Shown one piece after another: positions 45,567 to 54,141 of a stretch of DNA of 64,000 nucleotides. This DNA is from Bacteroidales bacterium. Its GTDB lineage: Bacteria; Bacteroidota; Bacteroidia; Bacteroidales; Bacteroidaceae. Made by a program: the position numbers and the translations under genes. Positions within the stretch are counted from its first letter, which is position 1. Each line of letters begins with the position of its first letter. The notes below the pieces were generated by a model. It worked only from the letters and a program-made list of their open reading frames with translations. It did no database searches and was not told the origin of the DNA. The stretch spans positions 1 to 64,000 of the forward strand of contig SUXQ01000011.1 in assembly GCA_015060905.1 (NCBI GenBank), written 5' to 3'.

Positions 45567-45600
45567 AATAAAAGCTCCATCTACAGATGGAGCTTTTATT
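45567..45600. terminator. Bidirectional terminator, acyltransferase / chorismatase-like gene
   Basis: 15-base-pair stem (45567-45581 with 45586-45600), TACA loop, A-run left and T-run right. A closely related hairpin recurs at 54098-54135. Confidence 0.9.
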
Positions 45601-45607
45601 GGTGCTT

Positions 45608-46702
45608 TTATAATTGTGCGATTGCAGTGCCTTCAATCTCTACAAGAAGTTCGGGTCGGCAGACGTCTGCTTCAATATAGTGCTTGGGGACGTCGGGGTA
45701 ATTTTCTTCCATGAAACGGATAACTTCGGGGGCATCCTTGCTATTCTTTATATAGGTGCGCAAGAGGGTGTAGGTACTTCCTATTGTTGCTACGGGAATA
45801 TTCTCGGACGCAACCAACTGCTTGATAATGTGCATAGTCTCGACAGCTTGTTCGGTAGCATTGTCGAGCGAAATGCTATCTTCGCCTTTTATTGCTGCTG
45901 TTCCCGAAATATAAATTGTGTCGCCCACGATGCGTGCGCGCTCAAATTTTGGAGTGGTGCGCAGGGGCTCGTCGCTCTTGCCCGTCAGCACTTTTTGCGA
46001 GTAGTTGTGTGCCGATATTTGCAGGGGATTGTCAATCGCGTGGCTCACAACTTTTTCTCCCTTAATAGCATACACTTCTATCATTACTCCGCCACAAGAA
46101 GTGCCGATGCCTGTGGCTGCAGGGTAGCCGTTCGACCATTCTGCGCGATTGTAGAAACGGCTGCGAGCGTCGTTAAACTCCTGATAATTTTGTCGGCCTT
46201 CGCGCATCAAGGTTATTTGCTCAATATAGTTCCACTGACGATAAATGTCGTTAATATTGAAGCTGTTCTTGGCGAGTATATTGCCCAACTGCGCAAAAAT
46301 CTCGGCCGACTGCTCTTTGATGCTGCCATCCGGCGATTGAGGCGTAATTCCCTCTGTCACAAGCTCACAGAATCCATTGCCGTGCAGCAGTGTGTAGCCA
46401 TCGTGACGCTCGTGGCGTATATTTTCATCCTTGGGCAGGTAGGTAACCTCGGCTGCCATGCTTGCTGTCAGGCAGGGCTGTGCAACGTAGGCTATTAGCG
46501 GGGCGCATTTGCCAAATTGTTGGGCTGCAAACTTTTTCAAAAAACAGAGGTTGGCGTAATACTCTTTATTGTCGGCCGGGGCATTAAACACTGTTATTTT
46601 CAGCAGATTATTTTTGCCGGCAAGCGGTTGTAACAATTCGCGGCACATTCCCTCGAATGTGTCGGCCGATGCAAAGAATATTTCCTGTTTTTTGTTTGTC
46701 AT
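45608..46702 (-). CDS. Chorismatase (FkbO/Hyg5)-like, RidA-fold protein
   Basis: 364 residues from 46702. The C-terminal half is a RidA/YjgF-like domain (ARIVGDTIYISGTAAIKGED ... PKHYIEADVCRPELLVEIEG) and the N-terminal half has the layout of FkbO/Hyg5/XanB2 chorismatases, which cleave chorismate to hydroxybenzoates or dihydrobenzoate. The start at 46702 is favoured: a -7-like TATCTTCG lies at 46726-46733, upstream of it, and the in-frame codon at 46759 precedes that. Enzymatic activity is not proven by sequence. Just one base separates the AlaX-like gene from the upstream in-frame codon, and ~58 bases from the chosen start. Confidence 0.75.
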   Translation of the reverse strand: MTNKKQEIFFASADTFEGMCRELLQPLAGKNNLLKITVFNAPADNKEYYANLCFLKKFAAQQFGKCAPLIAYVAQPCLTASMAAEVTYLPKDENIRHERHDGYTLLHGNGFCELVTEGITPQSPDGSIKEQSAEIFAQLGNILAKNSFNINDIYRQWNYIEQITLMREGRQNYQEFNDARSRFYNRAEWSNGYPAATGIGTSCGGVMIEVYAIKGEKVVSHAIDNPLQISAHNYSQKVLTGKSDEPLRTTPKFERARIVGDTIYISGTAAIKGEDSISLDNATEQAVETMHIIKQLVASENIPVATIGSTYTLLRTYIKNSKDAPEVIRFMEENYPDVPKHYIEADVCRPELLVEIEGTAIAQL

Positions 46703-46760
46703 TTTGACTGTTGTCAGCTTTTGAAGCGCGAAGATACAATAAAAACCGTTTAGCTGCAAA

Positions 46761-47231
46761 TTATATCCTCGGCAACAGCTTGAATCTTAGTCGCAACGTG
46801 CCATTTTCCCATGTGTGGCTGATTATTTTGAACACTCCAATCTCTGACGTATTTCCCACGTGCAGCCCCACGCAGGCGCATAGGTCGTAGTCGCCTATGC
46901 GTACAAGGCGTATAGTCTCGCTTACGTCGTCGGGCAGTTTCTCTGTTTCAACCTCGGCCGGCAGTTTGTCAATGGTTGTGTACTCTGTCGTTACAGGCAG
47001 GTGCGATGCTATAATTTTGTTTACTTGCTCCTCGATGCTCGCTATCTGCTGCTCTGTTGGTGATTCGGGCAATTGGTAGTCGCACTTGCTCTTTTTGCGC
47101 TCTATATGTGCATTTTTACTTCTCTTGCATCCGAACATGCGCACCATTGTCTGGTTTAAAATATGCTCGGTTGTGTGCATGGGTGCGATTGATGCATCTT
47201 GAAACTTTGCTGCTGCTTGGTTAATTTCCAT
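46761..47231 (-). CDS. AlaX-like aminoacyl-tRNA editing domain protein
   Basis: 156 residues, free-standing editing domain of the AlaRS/ThrRS type. Zinc ligands HTTEH (His19, His23) and C-x-x-x-H (Cys120, His124 in CACVGLHVGNTSE). Such proteins hydrolyse mischarged tRNA, commonly Ser-tRNA(Ala). Function as an editor is a family inference. Promoter -7 at 47255-47262. Confidence 0.85.
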   Translation of the reverse strand: MEINQAAAKFQDASIAPMHTTEHILNQTMVRMFGCKRSKNAHIERKKSKCDYQLPESPTEQQIASIEEQVNKIIASHLPVTTEYTTIDKLPAEVETEKLPDDVSETIRLVRIGDYDLCACVGLHVGNTSEIGVFKIISHTWENGTLRLRFKLLPRI

Positions 47232-47254
47232 ATTGTTTGCATAAACTGACAGCG

Positions 47255-47262
47255 CAAAGATA
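47255..47262 (-). promoter_or_regulatory. -7 element (TATCTTTG) of the AlaX-like gene
   Basis: TATCTTTG on the minus strand, about 24 bases before the ATG; no clear -33 TTG. The rest of the 180-base divergent spacer to 47412 shows no other recognisable site. Confidence 0.55.
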
Positions 47263-47411
47263 TAAAAATTATATTGTCATTAAGTATAATACGATGGGGA
47301 AAATAATTTCTTTACATATTACAGGACACGACAAACTATTATTCCTGCTTTTGTTGATTATTCCGATGGATAGTGATATATTTGTGCCTATAATTAAAAT
47401 ATTATCATACT

Positions 47412-48521
47412 ATGAAAAATAAAAGATTAATGTCACTTGACACTCTGCGAGGGTTTGATATGTTTTTCATTATGGGACTCTCGGGGCTTGTCGTCTCGGT
47501 GTGTAAACTGTTTCCCGGGGGTGTAAGTGACGAAATTATCAACCAAATGGGACACGTCGATTGGGACGGTCTTGCGCACCACGATACAATTTTCCCATTG
47601 TTCCTTTTTCTTGCCGGAGTCTCTTTTCCTTACTCCTATGCTAATCAGCTTGCAAAGGGTGCGTCGCGGGGACAAATTTATTTGAAGATATTCAAGCGTG
47701 CAGCCATGCTTGTCTTTCTTGGGCTTATATACAATGGCCTTTTGAATTTTAATTTTGAGAATTTGCGTTGCGCAAGTGTTCTTGCACGAATAGGTCTTGC
47801 ATGGATGGGCGCGGCGTTGCTTTTCATTAATTTCAGCGTTCGCACACGTGCCATAATCTGCGGTGCAATACTTGTCGGTTACGGATTGTTGAGTGCTCTT
47901 GTCGGTGCTCCGGATGTGATTGATGCTGACCCGCTTAGTCTCGAAGGTAATCTTGTTGGATATATTGACCGTCTCTTTCTTCCCGGGCGACTAATTTACA
48001 ATAATAACAGTTTCGACCCCGAGGGGCTTCTATCGACCTTACCTGCTGTAGTTACTGCTATGCTGGGAATGTTTACGGGCGAACTTATACGTCTGCCAAA
48101 AGAGCGTATGAGTGGCGCAAAAAAAACTCTATGGATGATTGTTGGTGCAGTGGTGCTTCTTGTAATTACTCTTATTTTTAAAGGTGTTCTTCCTATTAAT
48201 AAAATGTTGTGGTCGAGCACTTTTGTGTGTGCTGTAGGTTCTTACTCGCTCCTCATGATGGCTCTTTTCTATTATATTATTGATGTTCGTGGATGGCAAA
48301 GGTGGACGCTTGTGTTCCGCGTGGTAGGAATGAATTCTATTACCATCTATCTGGCACAGAGGATGATAAATTTTTCCCATACAAACAAATTTCTTTTTTC
48401 CGGCTTTTCGGGTCTTTTCCCCGAGAGTGTGCAATCGGTAATTATGAATATCGGTTACATTGTTGTTTGCTGGTTGTTCTTGTATTTCCTTTATCGTAAG
48501 AATATTTTCCTTAAGGTATAA
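47412..48521 (+). CDS. DUF5009 / heparan-alpha-glucosaminide N-acetyltransferase-like membrane protein
   Basis: 369 residues, about ten membrane helices. The N-terminal RLMSLDTLRGFDMFFIMGLS and the GLAHHDTIFPLFLFLAGVSF segment (conserved His for acyl transfer across the membrane) match the HGSNAT/YeiB-like DUF5009 family. Likely modifies amino sugars or glycans at the envelope with acetyl-CoA from the cytoplasm; substrate unknown. Single gene between promoter-bearing spacers. Confidence 0.9.
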   Translation: MKNKRLMSLDTLRGFDMFFIMGLSGLVVSVCKLFPGGVSDEIINQMGHVDWDGLAHHDTIFPLFLFLAGVSFPYSYANQLAKGASRGQIYLKIFKRAAMLVFLGLIYNGLLNFNFENLRCASVLARIGLAWMGAALLFINFSVRTRAIICGAILVGYGLLSALVGAPDVIDADPLSLEGNLVGYIDRLFLPGRLIYNNNSFDPEGLLSTLPAVVTAMLGMFTGELIRLPKERMSGAKKTLWMIVGAVVLLVITLIFKGVLPINKMLWSSTFVCAVGSYSLLMMALFYYIIDVRGWQRWTLVFRVVGMNSITIYLAQRMINFSHTNKFLFSGFSGLFPESVQSVIMNIGYIVVCWLFLYFLYRKNIFLKV

Positions 48522-48557
48522 TAAACTATTCAGTAAGGTATACAATAATTACTAACG

Positions 48558-48592
48558 GGGCGTAACTTATTGAGTTTCGCCCTATTGTTTTT
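48558..48592 (+). terminator. Terminator after the DUF5009 gene
   Basis: GGGCG (48558-48562) and AACT pair with AGTT and CGCCC (48578-48582) around a T/T mismatch, followed by TATTGTTTTTTAT. An AT-rich 12-base-pair inverted repeat (48591-48602 with 48616-48627) follows. Confidence 0.72.
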
Positions 48593-48634
48593 TATGATTT
48601 TTAGCAAAGACTTCAAAAAATCATAAAAAAATGC

Positions 48635-48642
48635 TATCTTTG
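48635..48642 (+). promoter_or_regulatory. -7 element (TATCTTTG) of the POT transporter gene
   Basis: TATCTTTG matches TAnnTTTG. The position of the -33 is occupied by the right arm of an AT-rich inverted repeat. The leader would be ~105 bases to the ATG at 48753. Confidence 0.58.
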
Positions 48643-48752
48643 CCAAATATAAATTCTTGTGCGACGGAAATTTATTCTATTTTCGCCGTTTTTTTACATT
48701 TTTTGTACAAGAGCATCTGTGGCAAATGTTTAATTTAAAATAATTTATATTT

Positions 48753-50132
48753 ATGAGCAACACTGCAAAAAATAAAATCAAGTTCAGTAAGGCCTTTTGG
48801 GTGGCAAATACGGTAGAGCTCTTTGAACGTGCGGCTTATTATGGTGTATTTATTGTTATTACCCTCTATCTGAGCCGTATCTTGGGCTTCGATGATATTC
48901 AGTCTGCTGCTATTGCCGGTGTTTTTTCGGCGTGCCTATATTTGTTGCCCACTTTTGCCGGAGCATTGGCCGATAAGATAGGCTTCAGAAATTCGATGCT
49001 GTTGGCTTTTACTTTGCTCACTTGTGGTTATCTGGGGCTTGCTGTTTACCCCACATGGTTGCAGTCGGCGGGATTGGTGGAGTATAGTGATGTTACAAAA
49101 TTTACAGGCTTGCTCGATAGTAATCTTCGTTACGGAATTATTCCCATCATGGCTCTTATTGTGTGCGGTGGTGCTTTTATAAAGAGTGTAATTTCGGGTA
49201 CGGTGGCAAAAGAGACTACTCCCGAGACGCGAGCAAAGGGTTTTTCTATCTTTTATGCAATGGTGAATATTGGTGCTTTTTCGGGAAAGACTATTGTTAA
49301 GCCTTTGCGCGAGGCTCTGGGCAACGAGGGCCTTATCACGCTTAACTATTTTTCGGCTACGATGACTTTTCTTGCATTGCTGGCTATTTGGTTTTTCTAC
49401 AAAAGTTCGCAACATTCGGGCGAGGGTAAGAGCTTCGGACAAATTTGGAATGCGCTGATAAAGGTCTGCACTAACGGTCGTCTTATTACTCTCATTATCA
49501 TTGTTACAGGTTTCTGGATGGTGCAGCATCAGTTGTATGCTACAATGCCTAAATATGTTCTTCGTCTGGCTGGCGAGGGGGCTTCTCCTTCGTGGTACGC
49601 TAATGTGAATCCTTTGGTGGTGGTTATTGCTGTGAATTTTGTGACACAGTTGATGCGTAAATATTCGGCTCTGACGTCGATGACTGTGGGTATGTTCATT
49701 ATGCCTGTTTCTGCTCTTTGTATGGCGTCGGGTAATATGCTCGATGGTGCGCAGACTATTTTAGGCATGCATCCTGTGGCATTTATGATGGTTGTGGGTA
49801 TTGTGTTCCAGGGCCTTGCCGAGACTTTTATTTCGCCTCGCTTCCTCGAGTATTTCTCGTTGCAGGCTCCCAAAGGTGAGGAGGGGCTTTATCTTGGATT
49901 CAGCCATCTTCACTCGTTTCTCTCGTCTATTTTTGGTTTTGGAATTTCGGGCTTCCTGTTGAGTAAATATTGTCCCGAGCCTACGCTTTTTGCCTCACAC
50001 GACGAGTGGGTTGCGGCAAGTGCGAATGCTCATTATATATGGTACTATTTTGGTGCTGTTGCGCTTGTCTCGGCCGTTGCGCTGATTATCTACGGACAGG
50101 TTGTTAAGCGTTTGGATGCAAAAAAAGTATAA
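48753..50132 (+). CDS. POT/MFS-type transporter (peptide transporter-like)
   Basis: 459 residues, about 12-14 membrane helices. FWVANTVELFERAAYYGVFI is the proton-dependent oligopeptide transporter signature (E-x-x-E-R-x-x-Y-Y-G), followed by GALADKIGFRNSML. Fits uptake of di- or tripeptides with protons, though the subfamily differs from classic DtpA-like members. Followed after 17 bases by a DMT-family transporter, so the two may be one transcript. Confidence 0.85.
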   Translation: MSNTAKNKIKFSKAFWVANTVELFERAAYYGVFIVITLYLSRILGFDDIQSAAIAGVFSACLYLLPTFAGALADKIGFRNSMLLAFTLLTCGYLGLAVYPTWLQSAGLVEYSDVTKFTGLLDSNLRYGIIPIMALIVCGGAFIKSVISGTVAKETTPETRAKGFSIFYAMVNIGAFSGKTIVKPLREALGNEGLITLNYFSATMTFLALLAIWFFYKSSQHSGEGKSFGQIWNALIKVCTNGRLITLIIIVTGFWMVQHQLYATMPKYVLRLAGEGASPSWYANVNPLVVVIAVNFVTQLMRKYSALTSMTVGMFIMPVSALCMASGNMLDGAQTILGMHPVAFMMVVGIVFQGLAETFISPRFLEYFSLQAPKGEEGLYLGFSHLHSFLSSIFGFGISGFLLSKYCPEPTLFASHDEWVAASANAHYIWYYFGAVALVSAVALIIYGQVVKRLDAKKV

Positions 50133-50149
50133 TCTTTAAAGATACTGTT

Positions 50150-51088
50150 ATGAACGAAAAAACAAAAGGTTACATTTATGGAGTGGTAGCGGCGGCCGCC
50201 TATGGCCTTAATCCGCTTTTTGCCATTCCTTTGTACGATGCGGGCATGGACCCCGAATCGGTGCTTTTCTTCAGGTATTTGTTTGCAATTCCTATGGTAG
50301 CAGTTACCCTTATTGCACGTGGACGCGGATTTAGGGTGCACAGCCGCGAGATGTTGCCGCTTATCATCATGGGAATATTGATGGCATTTTCGTCGCTTGC
50401 CCTCTTCCAAAGTTACAATTATATGGATGCAGGCATTGCTTCTACGCTGTTTTTTGTTTATCCTATTATTGTAACATTCTTGATGGCGGCGTATTATAAG
50501 GAGAAAATTACTATGCACACACTGCTGTGTCTGCTTATGGCTGTAGGGGGCGTTGCCTTGATGTATGATTATGGCTCGGGTAATGGATTTTCAATTTTGG
50601 GTGCAGTACTTGTTCTTATTTCTGCCTTTTGCTATGCGGTGTATATTGTGGGCATAAATACCACACGTCTGAAGGGATTGGCAACGTTGAAGGTAACATT
50701 TTATGTTCTTGTCTTTGGGCTTGTGATTTTTGCTTCCCGACTTTATGTAAAGGGTGGTGTAACAGTGCCTGCCGAGTGGTACCAATGGGGCAATTTGCTT
50801 GCCTTGGCATTCTTCCCGACGCTTGTGTCGTTGGCATGTGCTACGCGTGCGATTCGTTACATTGGCTCTACTCCCACTGCTATTCTTGGAGCTTTCGAGC
50901 CTGTTACGGCTGTATTTTTCTGCGTGACGATTCTTGGCGAGACTCTTACAATAAAAGAATTTGCAGGCATGATACTTATTATTTTAGCTGTGACGCTTGT
51001 TGTTGAGAATGGACATTTTACCGGAAAGATGGTGAATTTTAAAAAAATGTTCCCAAAATTGTCGCGCGATAGAAATAAAAAAGGTTGA
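50150..51088 (+). CDS. EamA/DMT-family transporter
   Basis: 312 residues with ten hydrophobic helices in two EamA repeats (GVVAAAAYGLNPLFAIPLYD in the first; SILGAVLVLISAFCYAVYIV and GSTPTAILGAFEPVTAVFFC in the second). Drug/metabolite transporters of this type usually export amino acids or small metabolites. Substrate unknown. Confidence 0.9.
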   Translation: MNEKTKGYIYGVVAAAAYGLNPLFAIPLYDAGMDPESVLFFRYLFAIPMVAVTLIARGRGFRVHSREMLPLIIMGILMAFSSLALFQSYNYMDAGIASTLFFVYPIIVTFLMAAYYKEKITMHTLLCLLMAVGGVALMYDYGSGNGFSILGAVLVLISAFCYAVYIVGINTTRLKGLATLKVTFYVLVFGLVIFASRLYVKGGVTVPAEWYQWGNLLALAFFPTLVSLACATRAIRYIGSTPTAILGAFEPVTAVFFCVTILGETLTIKEFAGMILIILAVTLVVENGHFTGKMVNFKKMFPKLSRDRNKKG

Positions 51089-51114
51089 TGCTTTTTATTT
51101 TTATTGACAAAGTA

Positions 51115-51122
51115 TATCTTTG
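51115..51122 (+). promoter_or_regulatory. -7 element (TATCTTTG) of the cytochrome c peroxidase gene
   Basis: TATCTTTG, about 33 bases before the ATG at 51155. No TTG at the usual spacing. Confidence 0.5.
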
Positions 51123-51154
51123 TAGTTGAAAATAGCTACTTATATTGAATGATT

Positions 51155-52531
51155 ATGAAAAAAAGTGTAATTATTACTGCTATATTGTTGGTTGCCTTTT
51201 TGGGTGGTGTTTATTGGATGGTGAATCGCGTACCTGCGGCCGATGCGGGTAAAAATGAGCAGATGGCTGCAATTCTTTCCGATGCCGGTTGCTTGGATTG
51301 TCACACTGCGGCTCCCAAACTGCCTTTCTATGCTTCGTTGCCTTTGGCCGGTGACCTTGTGAAAAAAGATGCTGCCGATGGCTATCGTGCTTTTGACATT
51401 GAGCCTATGTACGAGGCTGTGAAGAGCGGCGAAAAAGTTAGTGAGGTGGACCTTGCAAAGGTAGAAAAGGTTGTTGCCGATGGCACAATGCCTCCTTCAA
51501 AATATTATATGGTACATTGGGGCGCATACATTAATGCAAAGGAGAAGGCTGTTGTTCTTGATTGGATAAAAGATACTCGCGCAAAATTCTACCCTAATAA
51601 ATTGGCTGCTGCCGAGTTTTCCAACGAGCCTGTGCGTCCCGTCGAGGATGCTGTTGAGGTTAATCCTCTGAAGGCTGCTCTTGGCGAAATGCTCTACCAC
51701 GATACTCGTCTGTCGGTGGACAATACTGTTTCGTGTGCATCGTGTCACGGTCTTAATACCGGTGGCGTCGATAATAAGCAGTTCTCCGAGGGTGTGAACG
51801 GCCTTAAGGGTGGCGTTAATGCTCCCACTGTGTTTAATGCTCACTACAATTTTGTACAATTTTGGGACGGACGCGCGGCAACATTGGCGGCGCAGGCTGC
51901 CGGGCCTCCCCTCAATCCCGTGGAAATGGCATCAACCTCTTTCGACGAAATTTGTGCGAAGTTGAAGGCCGATGCTGCTTTTGACAAGGCATTCACCGCA
52001 GTGTACCCCGAGGGAATCACCGAGCAGACAATCACAGATGCTATTCAGGAGTTTGAGCGTACGTTGCTTACTCCTAATTCTTCTTTCGACAAATATCTTA
52101 AGGGTGACAAAAATGCCATGAACGCCGAAGAGCTTGCCGGTTACGAACTTTTTAAAAACAGCAGTTGCGCAACCTGTCACGTGGGCGAAAATCTTGGTGG
52201 ACAGTCGTATGAACTTATGGGTCTTATGGCCGACTATTTTGGCGACCGTGGCACTGAACTTACAGTCGAGGATAATGGTCGAAATAAAGAGACTAAGCTC
52301 CCCCGCGACAAGCATCGTTTCAAAGTCCCGGGTTTGCGTAACGTGGCTCTCACCGCTCCCTACTTCCACGATGGTACGCAGGCTACTCTTGCCGAGGCTG
52401 TCGCAGCAATGGGCCGATACGAGGTTGGCGTTGAATTTAGCGAGGCAGAGGTTGAACAGATTGTAGCTTTCCTGAAAAGCCTTACGGGCGAGTATAAGGG
52501 TAAGATACTTACCAACGATAATATGAAATAA
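51155..52531 (+). CDS. Tri-haem cytochrome c peroxidase
   Basis: Periplasmic di-haem peroxidase with an extra N-terminal haem, 458 residues. N-terminal anchor/signal (KKSVIITAILLVAFLGGVYW), then a small haem-binding domain with CLDCH at 46-50, then the CcpA/MauG-like part with CASCH at 194-198 and CATCH at 338-342. GLRNVALTAPYFHDG is the usual C-terminal motif. Reduces hydrogen peroxide with electrons from the respiratory chain; the extra haem probably passes electrons to the low-potential site, as in other fused peroxidases. The ATG at 51155 is preferred over 51149. Confidence 0.93.
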   Translation: MKKSVIITAILLVAFLGGVYWMVNRVPAADAGKNEQMAAILSDAGCLDCHTAAPKLPFYASLPLAGDLVKKDAADGYRAFDIEPMYEAVKSGEKVSEVDLAKVEKVVADGTMPPSKYYMVHWGAYINAKEKAVVLDWIKDTRAKFYPNKLAAAEFSNEPVRPVEDAVEVNPLKAALGEMLYHDTRLSVDNTVSCASCHGLNTGGVDNKQFSEGVNGLKGGVNAPTVFNAHYNFVQFWDGRAATLAAQAAGPPLNPVEMASTSFDEICAKLKADAAFDKAFTAVYPEGITEQTITDAIQEFERTLLTPNSSFDKYLKGDKNAMNAEELAGYELFKNSSCATCHVGENLGGQSYELMGLMADYFGDRGTELTVEDNGRNKETKLPRDKHRFKVPGLRNVALTAPYFHDGTQATLAEAVAAMGRYEVGVEFSEAEVEQIVAFLKSLTGEYKGKILTNDNMK

Positions 52532-52550
52532 AATTTCCAGATTGATTATA

Positions 52551-52590
52551 AAAAAGTTACCGCGGCCAAATAGGGTCGCGGTAACTTTTT
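52551..52590. terminator. Bidirectional terminator after the peroxidase gene
   Basis: 14-base-pair stem (52551-52564 with 52577-52590), A-run and T-run flanks; overlaps the stop of the convergent minus-strand gene by one base. Confidence 0.88.
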
Positions 52591-52964
52591 TATTCTTTCA
52601 GCTTTTTCTTGAAAATTTTCCGTAGCTTAATGTCGAGCAGCAGTAGCAGAATAGTGGCTATGATGATGGGAGCATACAAATTTAATGTGTCAATATGCTC
52701 GCTTATAGATATTTGTGGGATTATCGAGAATGTGTAATTTTCCATAATAGGTGCAATAATATATACTGCGCCGATTATCATCAGCAACGACGCTGCGACT
52801 GTCGCAAAAAACTGTATCCTATTTTCGCGTTTCTCGCGTGCCACTGCCGCCTCTTTCACTCGCAGCATTGTGGTGTATGTGAAATTTGTAGAGAGCCTCT
52901 TCTGTTTATTCTCGCGCCTTTGCAAGGCTCTCTTCAGACTGCTGTATCTCTCTTGCCCTTTCAT
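52590..52964 (-). CDS. Two-helix membrane protein, likely regulator of the adjacent ECF sigma factor
   Basis: 124 residues: basic N-terminal third, membrane helices at about 50-70 (FFATVAASLLMIIGAVYIIA) and 95-113 (LNLYAPIIIATILLLLLDIK), basic C-terminus. No named family recognised. Its start overlaps the sigma gene by four bases (ATGA), typical of sigma/anti-sigma pairs. Function by context only. Confidence 0.75.
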   Translation of the reverse strand: MKGQERYSSLKRALQRRENKQKRLSTNFTYTTMLRVKEAAVAREKRENRIQFFATVAASLLMIIGAVYIIAPIMENYTFSIIPQISISEHIDTLNLYAPIIIATILLLLLDIKLRKIFKKKLKE

Positions 52965-53509
52965 ATTTTCTGCTCTTTTATAAGTATATACAATTTTTTT
53001 CGTGTGCGGTGCAGCTTGACCTTTACGTTACTCTCTTTCAGGCCCGTAATTTGTGCCGTCTCGCCTATGCTGCGCTCCTCAAGATAGTGGAGCCTCACAA
53101 GGGCACGCTCCTCGGGCGAGAGTAGGGCTATTGCCCGGTCGAGTCGTTGCAGAAGCTCATCATTCTCGTTGCTCAGCGTTTCATCGACAAGCGTGTCGTC
53201 AGTGTCGGCGAGAATCTCTTCGGCAATGGTGACGCTGATGCACGGCTTTCGGCGCAGTGCCGAAATTGTGGTGTTGTAGGCTATGCGGTAGAGCCACGTT
53301 GAGAAGCTGCTATCGACGTTGAAAGAGGATAATTTCTCGAATGCTTTAAGAAAAATATCCTGTGTAATCTCTTCGGCATCTTCGCGACAGTTTATCATGT
53401 GCGACACAAGGGAAAAGACCGCCTCGCTGTACTTCTCGATAAAGTGAGCGTAAAGGTGCGTCTCTCCCTGTAAAATATGCTTTATTGTATCTTTCTCGTC
53501 GCTTCTCAT
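52961..53509 (-). CDS. ECF-family RNA polymerase sigma factor
   Basis: 182 residues: sigma region 2 (FSLVSHMINCREDAEEITQD, IFLKAFEKLSSFNVDSSFST, WLYRIAYNT) and region 4 (LSPEERALVRLHYLEERSIG, ETAQITGLKESNVKVKLHRT). Directs polymerase to envelope-stress or similar promoters. Its own promoter region contains a perfect ECF-type site. The predicted transcript start (about 53510-53512) lies at or within three bases of this ATG, implying a leaderless mRNA unless translation begins downstream. Confidence 0.94.
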   Translation of the reverse strand: MRSDEKDTIKHILQGETHLYAHFIEKYSEAVFSLVSHMINCREDAEEITQDIFLKAFEKLSSFNVDSSFSTWLYRIAYNTTISALRRKPCISVTIAEEILADTDDTLVDETLSNENDELLQRLDRAIALLSPEERALVRLHYLEERSIGETAQITGLKESNVKVKLHRTRKKLYILIKEQKI

Positions 53510-53514
53510 TTGCT

Positions 53515-53620
53515 CTTTAGACGCAAAAAATGTTTCGCGGTTACACTTTTTTATGATTTTTTTTGAGAGAAAAGTTTTTTCAAAAAATATGTAACCTTTT
53601 ATATTTATCTGCGTCTAAAG
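53515..53620. promoter_or_regulatory. Mirror-image divergent ECF sigma promoters
   Basis: Plus strand: TGTAACC (53590-53596), 15 bases, CGTCTAAAG (53612-53620), driving the gene at 53661. Minus strand: the same TGTAACC (53539-53545), 15 bases, CGTCTAAAG (53515-53523), driving the sigma gene. The -35 GTAAC and -10 CGTC are typical ECF-type elements. Both halves being identical argues that the encoded sigma factor recognises both, i.e. autoregulation plus control of the divergent membrane protein. Confidence 0.85.
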
Positions 53621-53660
53621 GGTACAAAGAAACAAATTTCTAACTTAAAAACTAATAATT

Positions 53661-54080
53661 ATGATGGATTTTATTACTATTCCGCTTGTTTTCGGAATTG
53701 TTACTTTGGGTATTTACAAGCTATTTGAGCTGTTTGTGTGTAAAAAGGAGAGATTGATTATTTTGGAAAAGATGAATTTTGACAATGCAAATAATCAATC
53801 TGTAAACAATCTTTTTAAAAGACATAATAGCCCGTTGCCTTTTTCATTCTCTGCTCTAAAGGTTGGCTGTTTGCTTTTGGGCCTGGGCTTGGGAATTGTA
53901 CTTGGAATACTGTTTTTTGCCTTTAACATAGAGGCTGTAAGAGCTTTTGGAGATCTTGGACATTATAATACTTATTATGCAGTTTCTTTGATTATTTCCG
54001 GTTTTGTGCTGTTAATGGGCGGTGCAGGGTTGCTTTTGGCTTTTCTTATTGAGTATAAGTGTAGCAAAAAGAAAGATTAA
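53661..54080 (+). CDS. DUF6249-like membrane protein, target of the ECF sigma factor
   Basis: 139 residues. N-terminal membrane helix (FITIPLVFGIVTLGIYKLFE), the ERLIILEK segment typical of DUF6249-like proteins, then two more helices (VGCLLLGLGLGIVLGILFFA and AVSLIISGFVLLMGGAGLLL). Start 53661 or the next codon 53664. Its only visible promoter is the ECF-type site at 53590-53620. Function unknown; possibly sensing or feedback on the sigma factor. Confidence 0.78.
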   Translation: MMDFITIPLVFGIVTLGIYKLFELFVCKKERLIILEKMNFDNANNQSVNNLFKRHNSPLPFSFSALKVGCLLLGLGLGIVLGILFFAFNIEAVRAFGDLGHYNTYYAVSLIISGFVLLMGGAGLLLAFLIEYKCSKKKD

Positions 54081-54097
54081 ATTAAAATAAGGTTATT

Positions 54098-54135
54098 AAA
54101 AAAAACTCCATCTGCTGGCAGATGGAGTTTTTTTT
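54098..54135. terminator. Terminator after the DUF6249-like gene
   Basis: 18-base-pair stem (54098-54115 with 54118-54135), A8 and T8 ends. It resembles the terminator at 45567-45600 (shared CTCCATCT/AGATGGAG core) and, like it, lies directly past a RidA-like reading end. Confidence 0.88.
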
Positions 54136-54141
54136 GATTGT

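Noticed and set aside
45614-46498. 294-codon plus-strand frame opposite the chorismatase-like gene
   Set aside because: Antisense shadow without family features.
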